Shown here piece by piece: positions 1 through 9,883 of a stretch of DNA of 64,000 nt (position 1 is the first letter of the stretch; the number at the start of each line of letters is the position of its first letter). The notes under the pieces were generated by a model. The model made no database searches and was not told the DNA's origin. It saw only the letters and a program-made list of their open reading frames with translations. Origin of the DNA: Alphaproteobacteria bacterium. Lineage in GTDB: Bacteria > Pseudomonadota > Alphaproteobacteria > Rhizobiales > Rhizobiaceae. Position numbers and translations under genes: made by a program. Location: the NCBI GenBank assembly GCA_018823835.1, contig JAHJHT010000007.1, positions 1 through 64,000 on the forward strand, in the 5' to 3' direction.

Positions 1-483
<483 letters not shown>

Positions 484-578
484 TACTTGTGTCCATCACC
501 ATCGGTGATGGCTGCGGCCCGCACGGGCCGCGTGCCTAGGCACGAAAATCCAGCTTCTTGAACAATGTGCGTTTTGCC

Positions 579-695
579 GACCTGGTGGTTATGGCGGAGC
601 GGCTGCACCCGATCCCATTCCGAACTCGGCCGTGAAACGCTCCAGCGCTGATGGTACTTCGTCTTAAGACGCGGGAGAGTAAGTCGCTGCCAGGT
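579..695 (+). rRNA. 5S ribosomal RNA
   Basis: GACCTGGTGGTTATGGCGGAGCGGCTGCACCCGATCCCATTCCGAACTCGGCCGTGAAAC...CGCTGCCAGGTC with complementary ends, just downstream of 23S. Confidence 0.95.
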
Positions 696-764
696 CTGCC
701 AAGCGCACATTGTCAATCTTCTCTTTTCGATGCGCCTTTCTTGGGCCAATATCTCCAAAGTTGA

Positions 765-841
<77 letters not shown>

Positions 842-847
842 AAATCA

Positions 848-880
848 GCCCGCCAGGCTTCCAGTCTGGCGGGTTTTTTG
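848..880 (+). terminator. Rho-independent terminator of the rrn operon
   Basis: CCCGCCAG-gcttccagt-CTGGCGGG followed by TTTTTT. Confidence 0.9.
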
Positions 881-971
881 TGGTCTTCAGACAGCGGCTT
901 GCGTCGGACCGATCCGGATGCCGGGCTTTGATAAGCAGGCCAGCCGGTTCTCCGTTCAGGCGGGCGTCATG

Positions 972-1826
972 CTATCGGGCATCCCAGAAGGGAGAGTGCG
1001 GAATATCGGGGTTCCTCGCCTCGTTTGGCCGGTCGAGCGGATGCGGCTGCTGTGCCGTGGTCCCCGTTCTGCCCGCCCGGTCCTTGCGCAGGTAGGTCAG
1101 TTCGACGACCGTGGGGACGGTCCGTCCCCTGAAGCGAAAATGTTCTGCGTAGTTGTTGGGGTGCAGATGGCAAAGGAGATGCTGCGCGTTCAGCTTCGAG
1201 ACAGTCGCCATGAAGCGCTCCCTCCAGGCCGGCTCTGCCAGCCGATGCAGATCGTGCAGTTCCAGGACGATGATGCGGAAGCGGGCAAGGAGCTGCTCCG
1301 AAAGGTCGACGAAGACGTCGTATTCGGCACCCTCGATATCCATCTGCAGCAAGAGATCGGATTGGCCCGGGGCGGATTGTTCGACCCAATCCTGCAGCGT
1401 TATGAACGGCGGACGGTCCTGCGGGCCGATGAAGTTCGACCGGAAGTGGATGTTTGACGGCAGGTTCGGGGGAGCTTCGACGGAGGCGTCTGCCAGAAAG
1501 CACTCGATGCCTCTCGCGGCCATCGCGCGGTCGAAGCCGATTTCCTGCGAAACGCCCGGTGAAAACAGCGCGCTGATGGCGTCGAGATCGTCAGGAACCA
1601 GATAGCCCCCGTCGTGGTCCGGCCCGATGCGCACCAGTCGCGTGTCGATCGCTTCCGGACGCAGCATGGCAAGTGCCTGTGCAACTTGCGCCTCACTGGA
1701 AGCGTCGCGCGGGCGTATCGAGCGCAGGAAGCGCCTTTGCAGCTTGAGCGACTTGAAGAACCGCTTCCTTCGACGGTTCCAGCGCGACAGGCCGGAGCTG
1801 AGATAGCGAAACGGCGAACCGGACAT
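972..1826 (-). CDS. FkbM family methyltransferase
   Basis: ORF 972..2036 trimmed to the internal ATG (MSGSPFRYLSSG...). Contains DHDGGYLVPDDLD, LLLQMDIEGAEYDVF and IIVLELHDLH, typical of the FkbM SAM-methyltransferase fold. Confidence 0.8.
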   Translation of the reverse strand: MSGSPFRYLSSGLSRWNRRRKRFFKSLKLQRRFLRSIRPRDASSEAQVAQALAMLRPEAIDTRLVRIGPDHDGGYLVPDDLDAISALFSPGVSQEIGFDRAMAARGIECFLADASVEAPPNLPSNIHFRSNFIGPQDRPPFITLQDWVEQSAPGQSDLLLQMDIEGAEYDVFVDLSEQLLARFRIIVLELHDLHRLAEPAWRERFMATVSKLNAQHLLCHLHPNNYAEHFRFRGRTVPTVVELTYLRKDRAGRTGTTAQQPHPLDRPNEARNPDIPHSPFWDAR

Positions 1827-1863
1827 CAGGCGACCCAGGCTGCGAGGACCGGCGAGCGGGCGC

Positions 1864-2709
1864 TCATGACCAGATCCCGTATTTTTCCTGCATGTAACGG
1901 ACACAGGCGGCATTTGCCTCGTGGCGGTCTGCATCTTCGATGATGGACTTGAAGAGAGCGTCGTAGTTGCCGCCCTGGTGTTCGACCGGCACCCTGCAAT
2001 TGCTGTCTGCCCAGATCCTGATGCCCCGCCGTTCAAGGCTGCCCGACAGCCAGATGTCGTCTACGGCCCAGATCACGTTCGGAATCGTGTAGCTCTCGTC
2101 GTCGAAGAAGTCCGGCGCGACCGAGACGCCACCCAGTCCGCAGGCGATATGGACGTAACCATCCTTCCTGTACAAGCGTCTGGCGGGCTTCGGCAGTCGT
2201 TGTCCCGTCAGGAGGTTTTTCATCCCCTGCTCGATTCGCTCAAGTCGGTAGAGAAGGTTGGTCCGGTGAGGCTGGCGAACGGCGCGAGGCTCGGGGGACG
2301 CGAGCTGCCGGCCAAGCAGCCTGTCGAGATTTCCACCAGAGGCAACGATGGCCTTTTCCGGATGCTCCCGCGTCTTGGACAGGAGGGACTCCAGCCAGTC
2401 GCGTGGCGCCGCGCGATCGTCGTCGCAATAGATTATGCGGACATTCTGCCCGCGATATCGCCGGGCACAGGGAAGCACCTTGCTGGCCGGTCCGAGGTCT
2501 TCGTCGGTGACGACGATCTCGACACCCTCCGGAACCTCGGGGCTGCGGAACTCGTGCTGGGGAAATCGCCTGTAGGATCGCGGGACCGTCACTTCGATGG
2601 AATCGGGCCTGCGGGACTGATCGAGAATGCTCTTGAGCGTCAGCCCGAGGTCGTTGAATCGCGGCGGTATTGTCGTCACCGAGACAACGATCTTGGTTTC
2701 ATTATCCAT
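1864..2709 (-). CDS. Glycosyltransferase family protein
   Basis: MDNETKIVVSVTTIPPRFNDLGLTLKSILDQSRRPDSIEVTVP...IIYCDDDRAAPRDWL; GT-A-like start and a DDD motif. Confidence 0.75.
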   Translation of the reverse strand: MDNETKIVVSVTTIPPRFNDLGLTLKSILDQSRRPDSIEVTVPRSYRRFPQHEFRSPEVPEGVEIVVTDEDLGPASKVLPCARRYRGQNVRIIYCDDDRAAPRDWLESLLSKTREHPEKAIVASGGNLDRLLGRQLASPEPRAVRQPHRTNLLYRLERIEQGMKNLLTGQRLPKPARRLYRKDGYVHIACGLGGVSVAPDFFDDESYTIPNVIWAVDDIWLSGSLERRGIRIWADSNCRVPVEHQGGNYDALFKSIIEDADRHEANAACVRYMQEKYGIWS

Positions 2710-3081
2710 CTGAAGTCCGATTTAGGTGCTTTGCCTGCCGGATCGTCCCGTCCAGCCAGCGGCATGGAGGGAATCGTTTTCGCCCCGGCATGGGCTTGGT
2801 CAGGCAATCATCAGTGTTCGAATAGACCTCACGCGTCAAGATCGGGATAATGACTGTGCTGCGCGCCGGCGATGCTGCCCGGATGCCGCCCGCTCCCGCG
2901 CCGTGCAACGTTTCCCGCACGAGGCGGTTTCCCTGAAGGCCAGCAGATTGCCCGGTCGGGTCTTGACCTGCAGACTCCACCCGGGGTGTACTCGGGGTTC
3001 GGGAGGAGCTGTTTCGTTGACGGCGGCGCGGCGGGTCTCGGCGCGCCGAATTGCCAATCCAGTCCTACGAAGGAATTTCCG

Positions 3082-4797
3082 ATGCACGATGGCGAGCTGA
3101 AGGTCGCGGAGGCGGCCACGATCAAGCGCCTGCATGCCGACCTGCCGGTGAATTCGACCATCCATCTGTGGATGAAGGCGACGTCTTCCGATCACCCTGG
3201 CGAGATGGCCTTCTCCAACCAGCGGGGCACTTTCGGCGACGTCAGCGTGCGCAATGCCGAGGAGTACGAGTTCCGCATCTTCCAGGTCTATGGCGGCGGT
3301 GCGGTCGAGCTCAGCTACGATACACAGAAGACGTCGCTCTCGGTCGCCTACTGGTTCACCCAGGCCGAGGTGCTCGACACCGGCATCACGCTGCTCCACA
3401 CCAATCCCGGCAATGCTGCGCCGAACATTCCCGACAGTTATCACTTCCGCCCGCCCTTCGGCTGGATGAACGATCCCAACGGGTTCGGCCGCTATGGCGG
3501 GCGGCCGCACCTCTTCTACCAGCACTATTCGCACGGCCTGACCTGGAACACGATGCACTGGGGGCATGCCGTCTCGTCCGATTATCTGCGCTGGCGGCAC
3601 ATGCCGATCTTCCTGTTCCCGTCGGAGGAACTGACGGCGCGACCCGACAAGCGCGGCGGCGCCTTTTCGGGCTCGGCGATCCCGCTGGTCGAGGGGCCGG
3701 GCATCCGCGTCTTCTTCACCGAGCAGGTGCTCGACCGAGTGCCGGAGCAGCAGATCCAGCTGACCGCCACCTCGTCCGACCTGATCATGGCCGGGCAGGC
3801 GGAGGTGATCCTGCCCTACCGGCCGGTCGACCAGAGCCTGACGCCCGACTTCCGCGATCCCTACGTGTTCCGGGGTCCCGACGGGCTGTGGAAGATGCTG
3901 CTGGGCAGCCAGAGCGACGCCGGCGGCGTCATCCTGCTCTATGAAACTCAAGACGCGACCGCTGCCTCGGGCTGGACCTTCGTGTCGAAGCTGCTGGTCG
4001 AGACCCGCCACAAGACGACGGCGATCGAGTGTCCCTGCCTGCTGCCCGTCGACGGGCCGGCCGCGGCGCCAGAAACGCGCTGGGTGCTCATCTTCGGGCT
4101 GATGAACGGCGAGGACCAGGCGACGGGCCGCAAGAACCTGACGCTCGCGGTCGTCGGCCATTTCGACGGCAAGGCGTTCACCGGCGAGTTCGAGCAGGAA
4201 CTCGACTTCGGAACCGACAATTACGCTTTCCAGGCCTTCGTCGACGGCAACACGATCGTCGGCATGGGCTGGCTTGCCAACTGGGTCGATACCGGCCCGG
4301 CAATCGACTTTCCGACAGCCATGACCCTGCCGCGCGCCATTCACCTGATCGACGGCGCGCTGCACACGCCGCCGATCGGCGCAGCCGAAAGCCTGCGCAG
4401 CCACATTCTCGACCGCACGCGGCTTGCCGGCGGCGAGGCGATCACGCTGGTCAACGGCGCGGTCGAGATTCTGTTCGAACTGGCGGAGCCGGGCGCGCAT
4501 TTCACGCTGCAGCTCAATCATCCCGAGGTCGAGCTGCAGGTCGTCGTCAATGACGACGGGCTGGCGATCAAGTATAGCGAAGACGACCAGAAGAAGAGCC
4601 CATACTACCTGGCGCGCGGCGCCAAGCCGAAGCGGCTGAGAATATTCCTGGACTACGGCTCGATCGAGGTCTTCGCCGACCATGGCCGCTGGGCAGGGAC
4701 CAAGCGGATCAAGGGCTTCGAGCCGGTGCAGTCGGTCTGGCTCGCCGCCGAACCGGGTGCCGTCGAGCGCGCCATCGTCTGGGCGCTGAAACCCTGA
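3082..4797 (+). CDS. Glycoside hydrolase family 32 protein (beta-fructosidase-like) with N-terminal extension
   Basis: FRPPFGWMNDPNGFGRYGGRPHLFYQHYSHGLTWNTMHWGHAVSSD, FRDPYVF and IECPCLLPV: GH32 WMNDPNG nucleophile, RDP and EC motifs. Start at ATG 3082 behind AAGGAATTTCCG. Confidence 0.88.
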   Translation: MHDGELKVAEAATIKRLHADLPVNSTIHLWMKATSSDHPGEMAFSNQRGTFGDVSVRNAEEYEFRIFQVYGGGAVELSYDTQKTSLSVAYWFTQAEVLDTGITLLHTNPGNAAPNIPDSYHFRPPFGWMNDPNGFGRYGGRPHLFYQHYSHGLTWNTMHWGHAVSSDYLRWRHMPIFLFPSEELTARPDKRGGAFSGSAIPLVEGPGIRVFFTEQVLDRVPEQQIQLTATSSDLIMAGQAEVILPYRPVDQSLTPDFRDPYVFRGPDGLWKMLLGSQSDAGGVILLYETQDATAASGWTFVSKLLVETRHKTTAIECPCLLPVDGPAAAPETRWVLIFGLMNGEDQATGRKNLTLAVVGHFDGKAFTGEFEQELDFGTDNYAFQAFVDGNTIVGMGWLANWVDTGPAIDFPTAMTLPRAIHLIDGALHTPPIGAAESLRSHILDRTRLAGGEAITLVNGAVEILFELAEPGAHFTLQLNHPEVELQVVVNDDGLAIKYSEDDQKKSPYYLARGAKPKRLRIFLDYGSIEVFADHGRWAGTKRIKGFEPVQSVWLAAEPGAVERAIVWALKP

Positions 4798-4809
4798 GCG
4801 CAGGCGCGC

Positions 4810-5565
4810 TCAGACCCCTTCCCGGTCGAGGACGGACCAGTGCACCAGGCCTTCAAGCACGCCTGCGGCATGGGTGCGCCTGGCGTTGAAGACCCTCGGA
4901 TTACCCTCGCCGATGGCGCGTAGTTCGGGCAGGGCGTTGCCCACCACGATGCCGCGCACGTCCGGCAGGTCGAACATGGATCGGTCGTTGCCGGTATCGC
5001 CGGCGACGAGCATCTCGTCGGGGCCTATGCCGAGTTCCTCGCCAAGCCATGTCAGCGCCTGGCCCTTGTCGGCGCGCAGCGGCAATATGTCGAGATCGCG
5101 GCTGCTGGAATAGACCATGGTGAAGGCGACGCCGGCGCGCTGCAGCCTCTTCTCTATGTCGGCCAGCATTCCGGCGTCGGCGTCGCGCAGGTACCAGCTC
5201 GACTTGAAGGCGTGCTGGTAGATGTCGGGCTGGCGCTCCGTCCTGTCGTACGCGCCGAGGATCTCCTCGACGGCATCAAGGGACCAGCCTTCGGAGAGCC
5301 TTTCGTGGAAGCGGTCGAGGCTCGCCGTACCCGTCGGGGCGACCAGCATGGTGCCGACGCCGCCAATCACGTAGTCGGGTTGGGGCAGGCCGGTCGCGGC
5401 AACAAAGTCCAATATGTCTTCGGCGAGCCGGCCGCTGTTGTAGACGAGCAGCGGGCGGCGGACCTTGTCGAGTGCGTCCCACGTCTCGCAGAACATCCGC
5501 GTGGCCGGCGCGTCGCCGGCCAGCGTGCCATCGAGATCGCTCGAGATCAGCGCGACCGGTTTCAA
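4810..5565 (-). CDS. mfppA: HAD hydrolase of the sucrose-phosphatase family, probable mannosylfructose-phosphate phosphatase
   Basis: SSDLDGTLAGD, VYNSGRLAEDILDF, DYVIGGVGTMLVAP, DMLVAGDTGNDRSMF; overlaps the synthase gene by 4 nt. Confidence 0.78.
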   Translation of the reverse strand: MKPVALISSDLDGTLAGDAPATRMFCETWDALDKVRRPLLVYNSGRLAEDILDFVAATGLPQPDYVIGGVGTMLVAPTGTASLDRFHERLSEGWSLDAVEEILGAYDRTERQPDIYQHAFKSSWYLRDADAGMLADIEKRLQRAGVAFTMVYSSSRDLDILPLRADKGQALTWLGEELGIGPDEMLVAGDTGNDRSMFDLPDVRGIVVGNALPELRAIGEGNPRVFNARRTHAAGVLEGLVHWSVLDREGV

Positions 5566-6899
5566 TCGCCGTCGTTCCAGGGTTCGGCCCAGTCGTAGTC
5601 GTCGACCGCCTTCAGCGTGCGGCGGCCCTCGACGAGGCTGACCAGCTGCTGTGCGATGCCGGTCCAGGTGTAGAGGCTGCGCGCCTTGTGGGCACCCATG
5701 CGACCGAGGCGGCCGTAAAGCCGCTTGTGGTTCAAGGGCTTGGTGATGGTTATGCCGAGATCCTCCTTGTCGAAGGGATCGGCAAACAACGCGTGGCGGC
5801 CATAGCTGATGCCGCGGTAGAGGCCGCCATGGATGGTCACCACCGTCGGGGTGCCGCAGGCCATGGCCTCGATGGCGGTCATGCCGAAGGGCTCGTAGCG
5901 GCTCGACAGGACGAACATGTCGGCGGCCCTGTAGGTGTCGGCAAGGTCCTCGTCGGCGACGAAGCCCGAGAAGACGATGCGGTCCTCAAGCTTCAGCCGC
6001 TTGGCCTGCGCCTTCAGCTGGTCGAGGATCTGGCGCTCGTGGTCGTCCATGTTCTCGCCGCCGACGGCGAGCCGCAGCACGGAGTCCGGTATGCGTGTCG
6101 CCACAACCGAGAAGGCGTCGATCAGCAGGTCGTAGCCCTTGTTGGTGGCCAGCCGGCCGAGCGCCAGGATCGTACGACCCTCGAAGCCTAGGCGCTTGCG
6201 CGCCATTCTGCGCGTCGCGTCGCTGACCGGGAAGAAGCGGTTGTCGTCGTAGCCCGGCGGGATCATGTGAACGCGGTTGGCGTCGACATTGTAGTCGTCG
6301 ATCAGCATGTCGAGCTGCGGCGAGGTCGTGGCAATGACCATGGCGCAGCTACGGTAGATGATCGTCTCGTGCTTGATGCGCTCGGCGAAGTTGAACTCCT
6401 CGTCAAAGGAGTCCGCCTTGTCCGGATAGTCGTTCTTCATCTGCCGCTCTTTCCACATGCCGAGCGAATGCGGCGTGTGGATATGCGGCACGTCGAGCGC
6501 CTCGGCGAGGCGCTGGCCGGCGACGCCGCCGTCCCAGTAGTGGCTGTTGATGAAGTCGTAGGTGAGACCCTCGTCGCGGATCAGCCGCAGCGCGTTCTCG
6601 CCCCACTCGAGCAGGCTCCGGTAGAGGTACTCTTTGGGAATGAAGTCGGGCCCGCCGCAGGGAACGCGCAGGACACGTACCCTGTCGGCCACTTCGTCCA
6701 CCGCCGGCTGATCCTCAAAGCGGCGTGTCCAGATGTCGACGCTGTAGCCGAGCTGGGCCAGCTTCTTGGCGAGTTCGAGAACGTAGACGACCTGTCCGCC
6801 GGTATCGGCCGCGCCGAGCGGCGGGTTCGCGGCGACGTAGCCGTGAGTAGAAACGAGAGCGACACGAGGATTCGATTCGTCCGGCTTGGTGTCCGGCAT
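5562..6899 (-). CDS. mfpsA: GT4 glycosyltransferase, probable mannosylfructose-phosphate synthase (SPS-like)
   Basis: STHGYVAANPPLGAADTGGQVVYVLELAKKLAQLGY, INSHYWDGGVAGQ, TPHSLGMWK, RYEPFGMTAIEAMACGTPTVVT, C-terminal WAEPWNDGD; closely resembles my recollection of Agrobacterium MfpsA. Confidence 0.85.
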   Translation of the reverse strand: MPDTKPDESNPRVALVSTHGYVAANPPLGAADTGGQVVYVLELAKKLAQLGYSVDIWTRRFEDQPAVDEVADRVRVLRVPCGGPDFIPKEYLYRSLLEWGENALRLIRDEGLTYDFINSHYWDGGVAGQRLAEALDVPHIHTPHSLGMWKERQMKNDYPDKADSFDEEFNFAERIKHETIIYRSCAMVIATTSPQLDMLIDDYNVDANRVHMIPPGYDDNRFFPVSDATRRMARKRLGFEGRTILALGRLATNKGYDLLIDAFSVVATRIPDSVLRLAVGGENMDDHERQILDQLKAQAKRLKLEDRIVFSGFVADEDLADTYRAADMFVLSSRYEPFGMTAIEAMACGTPTVVTIHGGLYRGISYGRHALFADPFDKEDLGITITKPLNHKRLYGRLGRMGAHKARSLYTWTGIAQQLVSLVEGRRTLKAVDDYDWAEPWNDGD

Positions 6900-7176
6900 A
6901 AGGCAGGTTTCCTTTTTATGTGTTTATGCGACGCGTCAAAGACAAAGCGTTGCCTGAATACAAGTCTAGCTGCTTCTCCGGCGCCTGCAAAGCTTGAATG
7001 GTACGCACCGGTTGCCCGGAAATTGAGCAGTCCGGCTCTCCTGGATTTCAGAGTGCCTTGGCAGGCAAGCGCATTAGACACCCCAACGCACAACGGAAAT
7101 GTGGTGCGATGGTTCCCGCCTGCGCGGCCTGCCCCAGCCGATCGAACGGCGAAAAGGCTCCGTCTCGGCTTTCCCT

Positions 7177-7201
7177 GCTGTATACGAGTGGATATAACGA
7201 T
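7177..7201. promoter_or_regulatory. Putative ModE operator upstream of modA
   Basis: Bottom strand ATCGTTATATccactcgTATACAGC. The left half ATCGTTATAT matches the remembered half-site of the E. coli modA ModE operator; located 46 nt before the modA ATG. Confidence 0.65.
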
Positions 7202-7246
7202 GTGCGGATTGGCTGGCGCATCGCCTCGCCATCGAGGAGCGGCCGG

Positions 7247-8035
7247 ATGGGAGTTTCAGGCAGGTTGGCCGTTGTCGTGGCAGTAGTCGCCACGCTGTGC
7301 AGCGCGACCGCTTGCATGGCCGGCGAGCGGGTCACGGTCTTTGCGGCGGCAAGCCTGAAGAACGCGCTCGATGCCGTAACCGAAAGCTGCACCGCCGAAA
7401 CCGGAATCCCGGCAAGCATATCCTATGCGGCGAGCTCGGCGCTCGCCCGTCAGATCGAGGCCGGCGCGCCGGCCGACATCTTCATCTCGGCCGACCTCGA
7501 ATGGATGACCTACCTGTCAGACCGTAAGCTGACGAAGCCGGAGTCGGAGACGAGGCTGCTCGGCAACCGCATCGTTCTCATCGCGCCTGCGGATTCCGCC
7601 GCCGAGGCGACGATCGGCCCGGGCTTCGATCTCGCCGGGCTGCTCGGCGGAGGCAGGCTCGCCATCGGTGACGTCAGGGCCGTTCCCGCCGGCAAATATG
7701 CCATGGCCGCGCTCCAGTCGCTCGGCGTCTGGCAGTCGGTCGGCGACCACACGGCGCAGGCCGAGAATGTTCGGGCTGCGCTGAAACTCGTGGCGACCGG
7801 AGAGGCGCCGCTCGGCATCGTCTACCGGACCGACGCGGCGGCCGAGCACGGCGTGCGGATCATTGATACCTTTCCCGAGAGCTCGCACCCGCCGATCATC
7901 TACCCGGCCGCGGAACTGGCGGAGGCGCGGGAACCGGAAGCGTCGACATTCTTCGCCTGTCTTGGCTCGGCGCGCGCGCGGCCGCTCTACGAGGCAGAGG
8001 GCTTCACGGTGCTCGCCCCCGCTGCGGCGAACTGA
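7247..8035 (+). CDS. modA: Molybdate ABC transporter substrate-binding protein
   Basis: Signal peptide then VTVFAAASLKNALDAV, ISYAASSALARQIEAGAPADIFISAD, GNRIVLIAP; followed by modB and modC. Confidence 0.95.
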   Translation: MGVSGRLAVVVAVVATLCSATACMAGERVTVFAAASLKNALDAVTESCTAETGIPASISYAASSALARQIEAGAPADIFISADLEWMTYLSDRKLTKPESETRLLGNRIVLIAPADSAAEATIGPGFDLAGLLGGGRLAIGDVRAVPAGKYAMAALQSLGVWQSVGDHTAQAENVRAALKLVATGEAPLGIVYRTDAAAEHGVRIIDTFPESSHPPIIYPAAELAEAREPEASTFFACLGSARARPLYEAEGFTVLAPAAAN

Positions 8036-8046
8036 GAGGCGGAACG

Positions 8047-8751
8047 ATGGACTGGCTGCTCGACCTGACACCTGACGAATGGAGCACGATCCGGCTGTCG
8101 GTCAAGGTCGCGACCTGGGCGATGCTCGCCAGCCTGCCGCTCGGGATCGGCGTCGGGCTCCTGCTGGCGCGCGGCAACTTCTGGGGCAAGTCGCTGCTCA
8201 ACGGCATCGTGCACCTGCCGTTGGTCATGCCGCCGGTGGTGACCGGCTATCTGCTGCTTTTGGGCTTCGGCAAACGAGGACCGATCGGCGCCTTCCTCGC
8301 GGAGAATTTCGGCATCGTCTTCTCGTTCCGCTGGACGGGTGCGGCACTCGCCTGCGCGGTGATGGGCTTTCCGCTGATGGTGCGGGCGATCCGCCTGTCG
8401 ATCGAGGCGGTCGATCGCAGGCTCGAGTTCGCCGCCGGCACGCTCGGCGCCAGCGCGCCCTGGGTGTTCGTCACCATCACGCTGCCGCTCATCCTGCCAG
8501 GCGTCATCGCCGGCATGATCCTGTCCTTTGCCAAGGCGATGGGCGAGTTCGGCGCAACGATCACCTTCGTCTCCAACATTCCGGGCGAAACGCAGACGCT
8601 GCCTTCGGCGATCTACACGCTGACCCAGGTGCCGGGCGGTGACGCCGGGGCGCTGCGCCTGACGCTGATCTCTATCGCCATCGCGATGGCGGCCCTGCTG
8701 GCGTCGGAAGTTCTGGCAAGGCGCGCCGCAAAACAGGCGGGCAGCGCATGA
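8047..8751 (+). CDS. modB: Molybdate ABC transporter permease
   Basis: Hydrophobic permease with EFGATITFVSNIPGETQTLPSAIYT; between modA and modC. Confidence 0.95.
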   Translation: MDWLLDLTPDEWSTIRLSVKVATWAMLASLPLGIGVGLLLARGNFWGKSLLNGIVHLPLVMPPVVTGYLLLLGFGKRGPIGAFLAENFGIVFSFRWTGAALACAVMGFPLMVRAIRLSIEAVDRRLEFAAGTLGASAPWVFVTITLPLILPGVIAGMILSFAKAMGEFGATITFVSNIPGETQTLPSAIYTLTQVPGGDAGALRLTLISIAIAMAALLASEVLARRAAKQAGSA

Positions 8752-9878
8752 CGCTCTCGGTCGACATCCGCCATCGGCTCGGCAGTTTCCGGCTCGACGC
8801 CCGTTTCGAGACGGACGGGCGGCTGGTCGCGCTGTTCGGCCCCTCGGGTTCGGGCAAGACCTCGCTGGTCAACCTGATCGCCGGGCTGCTCGTTCCCGAC
8901 GAGGGTCGCATCGCCGTCGATGGCCGCGTGCTGGCCGACACCGGGGCGGGCACCTTCGTGCCGATGCACCGGCGCCGCGTCGGCTATGTGTTCCAGGATG
9001 CCCGGCTGTTCCCGCATCTCACGGTCGCACAGAACCTGCGCTACGGGCGCTGGTTCGCGCCGCGCGACGAACGCCGGACGGACATGGCCGGCGTGGTCGA
9101 GATGCTCGGCATCGGCTCGCTGCTGGAACGGCGGCCGGGCTCGCTGTCGGGCGGCGAGCGGCAGCGCGTGGCGATCGGCCGGGCGCTGCTTGCCAGCCCG
9201 CTGCTGATGCTGATGGACGAGCCGCTGGCCGCGCTCGACGAGGCGCGCAAGTCGGAGATCATGCCTTATCTCGAGCGGCTGCGCGACGAGACGAAGATCC
9301 CGATCGTCTATGTCAGCCACTCGGTCGCCGAGGTGGCGCGGCTGGCGAGCGACATCGTGGTGCTCGACGAGGGCCGGGTCACCGCCGCCGGGCCGACCAC
9401 GGAAATCCTGCGGCGGCTCGACCTCCTGCCTGAGGAGGAGCGCGGCGAGGGCGGCGCAGTGCTCGACATGCAGGTCGCCCGACAGGAGGGTGAGTTCGAC
9501 ATGACGGTGCTGACATCGGCTGCCGGCGAGCTAAGGGTGGCGGGCAGCGGATTGCCCGAGGGCGCGGGCGTGCGGGTGCGCATCCGGGCGCGCGACGTGC
9601 TGATTGCGACCGAACGGCCGCGCGGCCTGAGCGCGCTCAACGTCCTGCCGGCGACGGTTTCCGCGATCAGGCCACAGGGGGCGTTTGCCGACGTAACGCT
9701 TGCCTGCGGCGAGGCGCAGATCGAGGCGCGCGTCACCCGGCAGTCCTGCGAGGTGCTTGGCCTCGCTGCGGGCCAGCCGGTCTTCGCCGTGATCAAGGCG
9801 GTCAGTTTCGACCGCGCCAACACCTGGAGCGGCGTCGCCGCCGGTCGCGCGCCGGAAAAGGTTTCGGGAGAGGGATAG
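8748..9878 (+). CDS. modC: Molybdate ABC transporter ATP-binding protein
   Basis: Walker A GPSGSGKTS, LSGGERQRVAIGRAL, LLMLMDEPLAALD, C-terminal TOBE/Mop-like region; ATGA overlap with modB. Confidence 0.95.
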   Translation: MTLSVDIRHRLGSFRLDARFETDGRLVALFGPSGSGKTSLVNLIAGLLVPDEGRIAVDGRVLADTGAGTFVPMHRRRVGYVFQDARLFPHLTVAQNLRYGRWFAPRDERRTDMAGVVEMLGIGSLLERRPGSLSGGERQRVAIGRALLASPLLMLMDEPLAALDEARKSEIMPYLERLRDETKIPIVYVSHSVAEVARLASDIVVLDEGRVTAAGPTTEILRRLDLLPEEERGEGGAVLDMQVARQEGEFDMTVLTSAAGELRVAGSGLPEGAGVRVRIRARDVLIATERPRGLSALNVLPATVSAIRPQGAFADVTLACGEAQIEARVTRQSCEVLGLAAGQPVFAVIKAVSFDRANTWSGVAAGRAPEKVSGEG

Positions 9879-9883
9879 CGCAG

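Noticed and set aside
2836-4683. 615-aa minus-strand ORF
   Set aside because: Antisense shadow of the GH32 gene; composition dominated by R, V, D, G and H as expected for a high-GC antisense frame.
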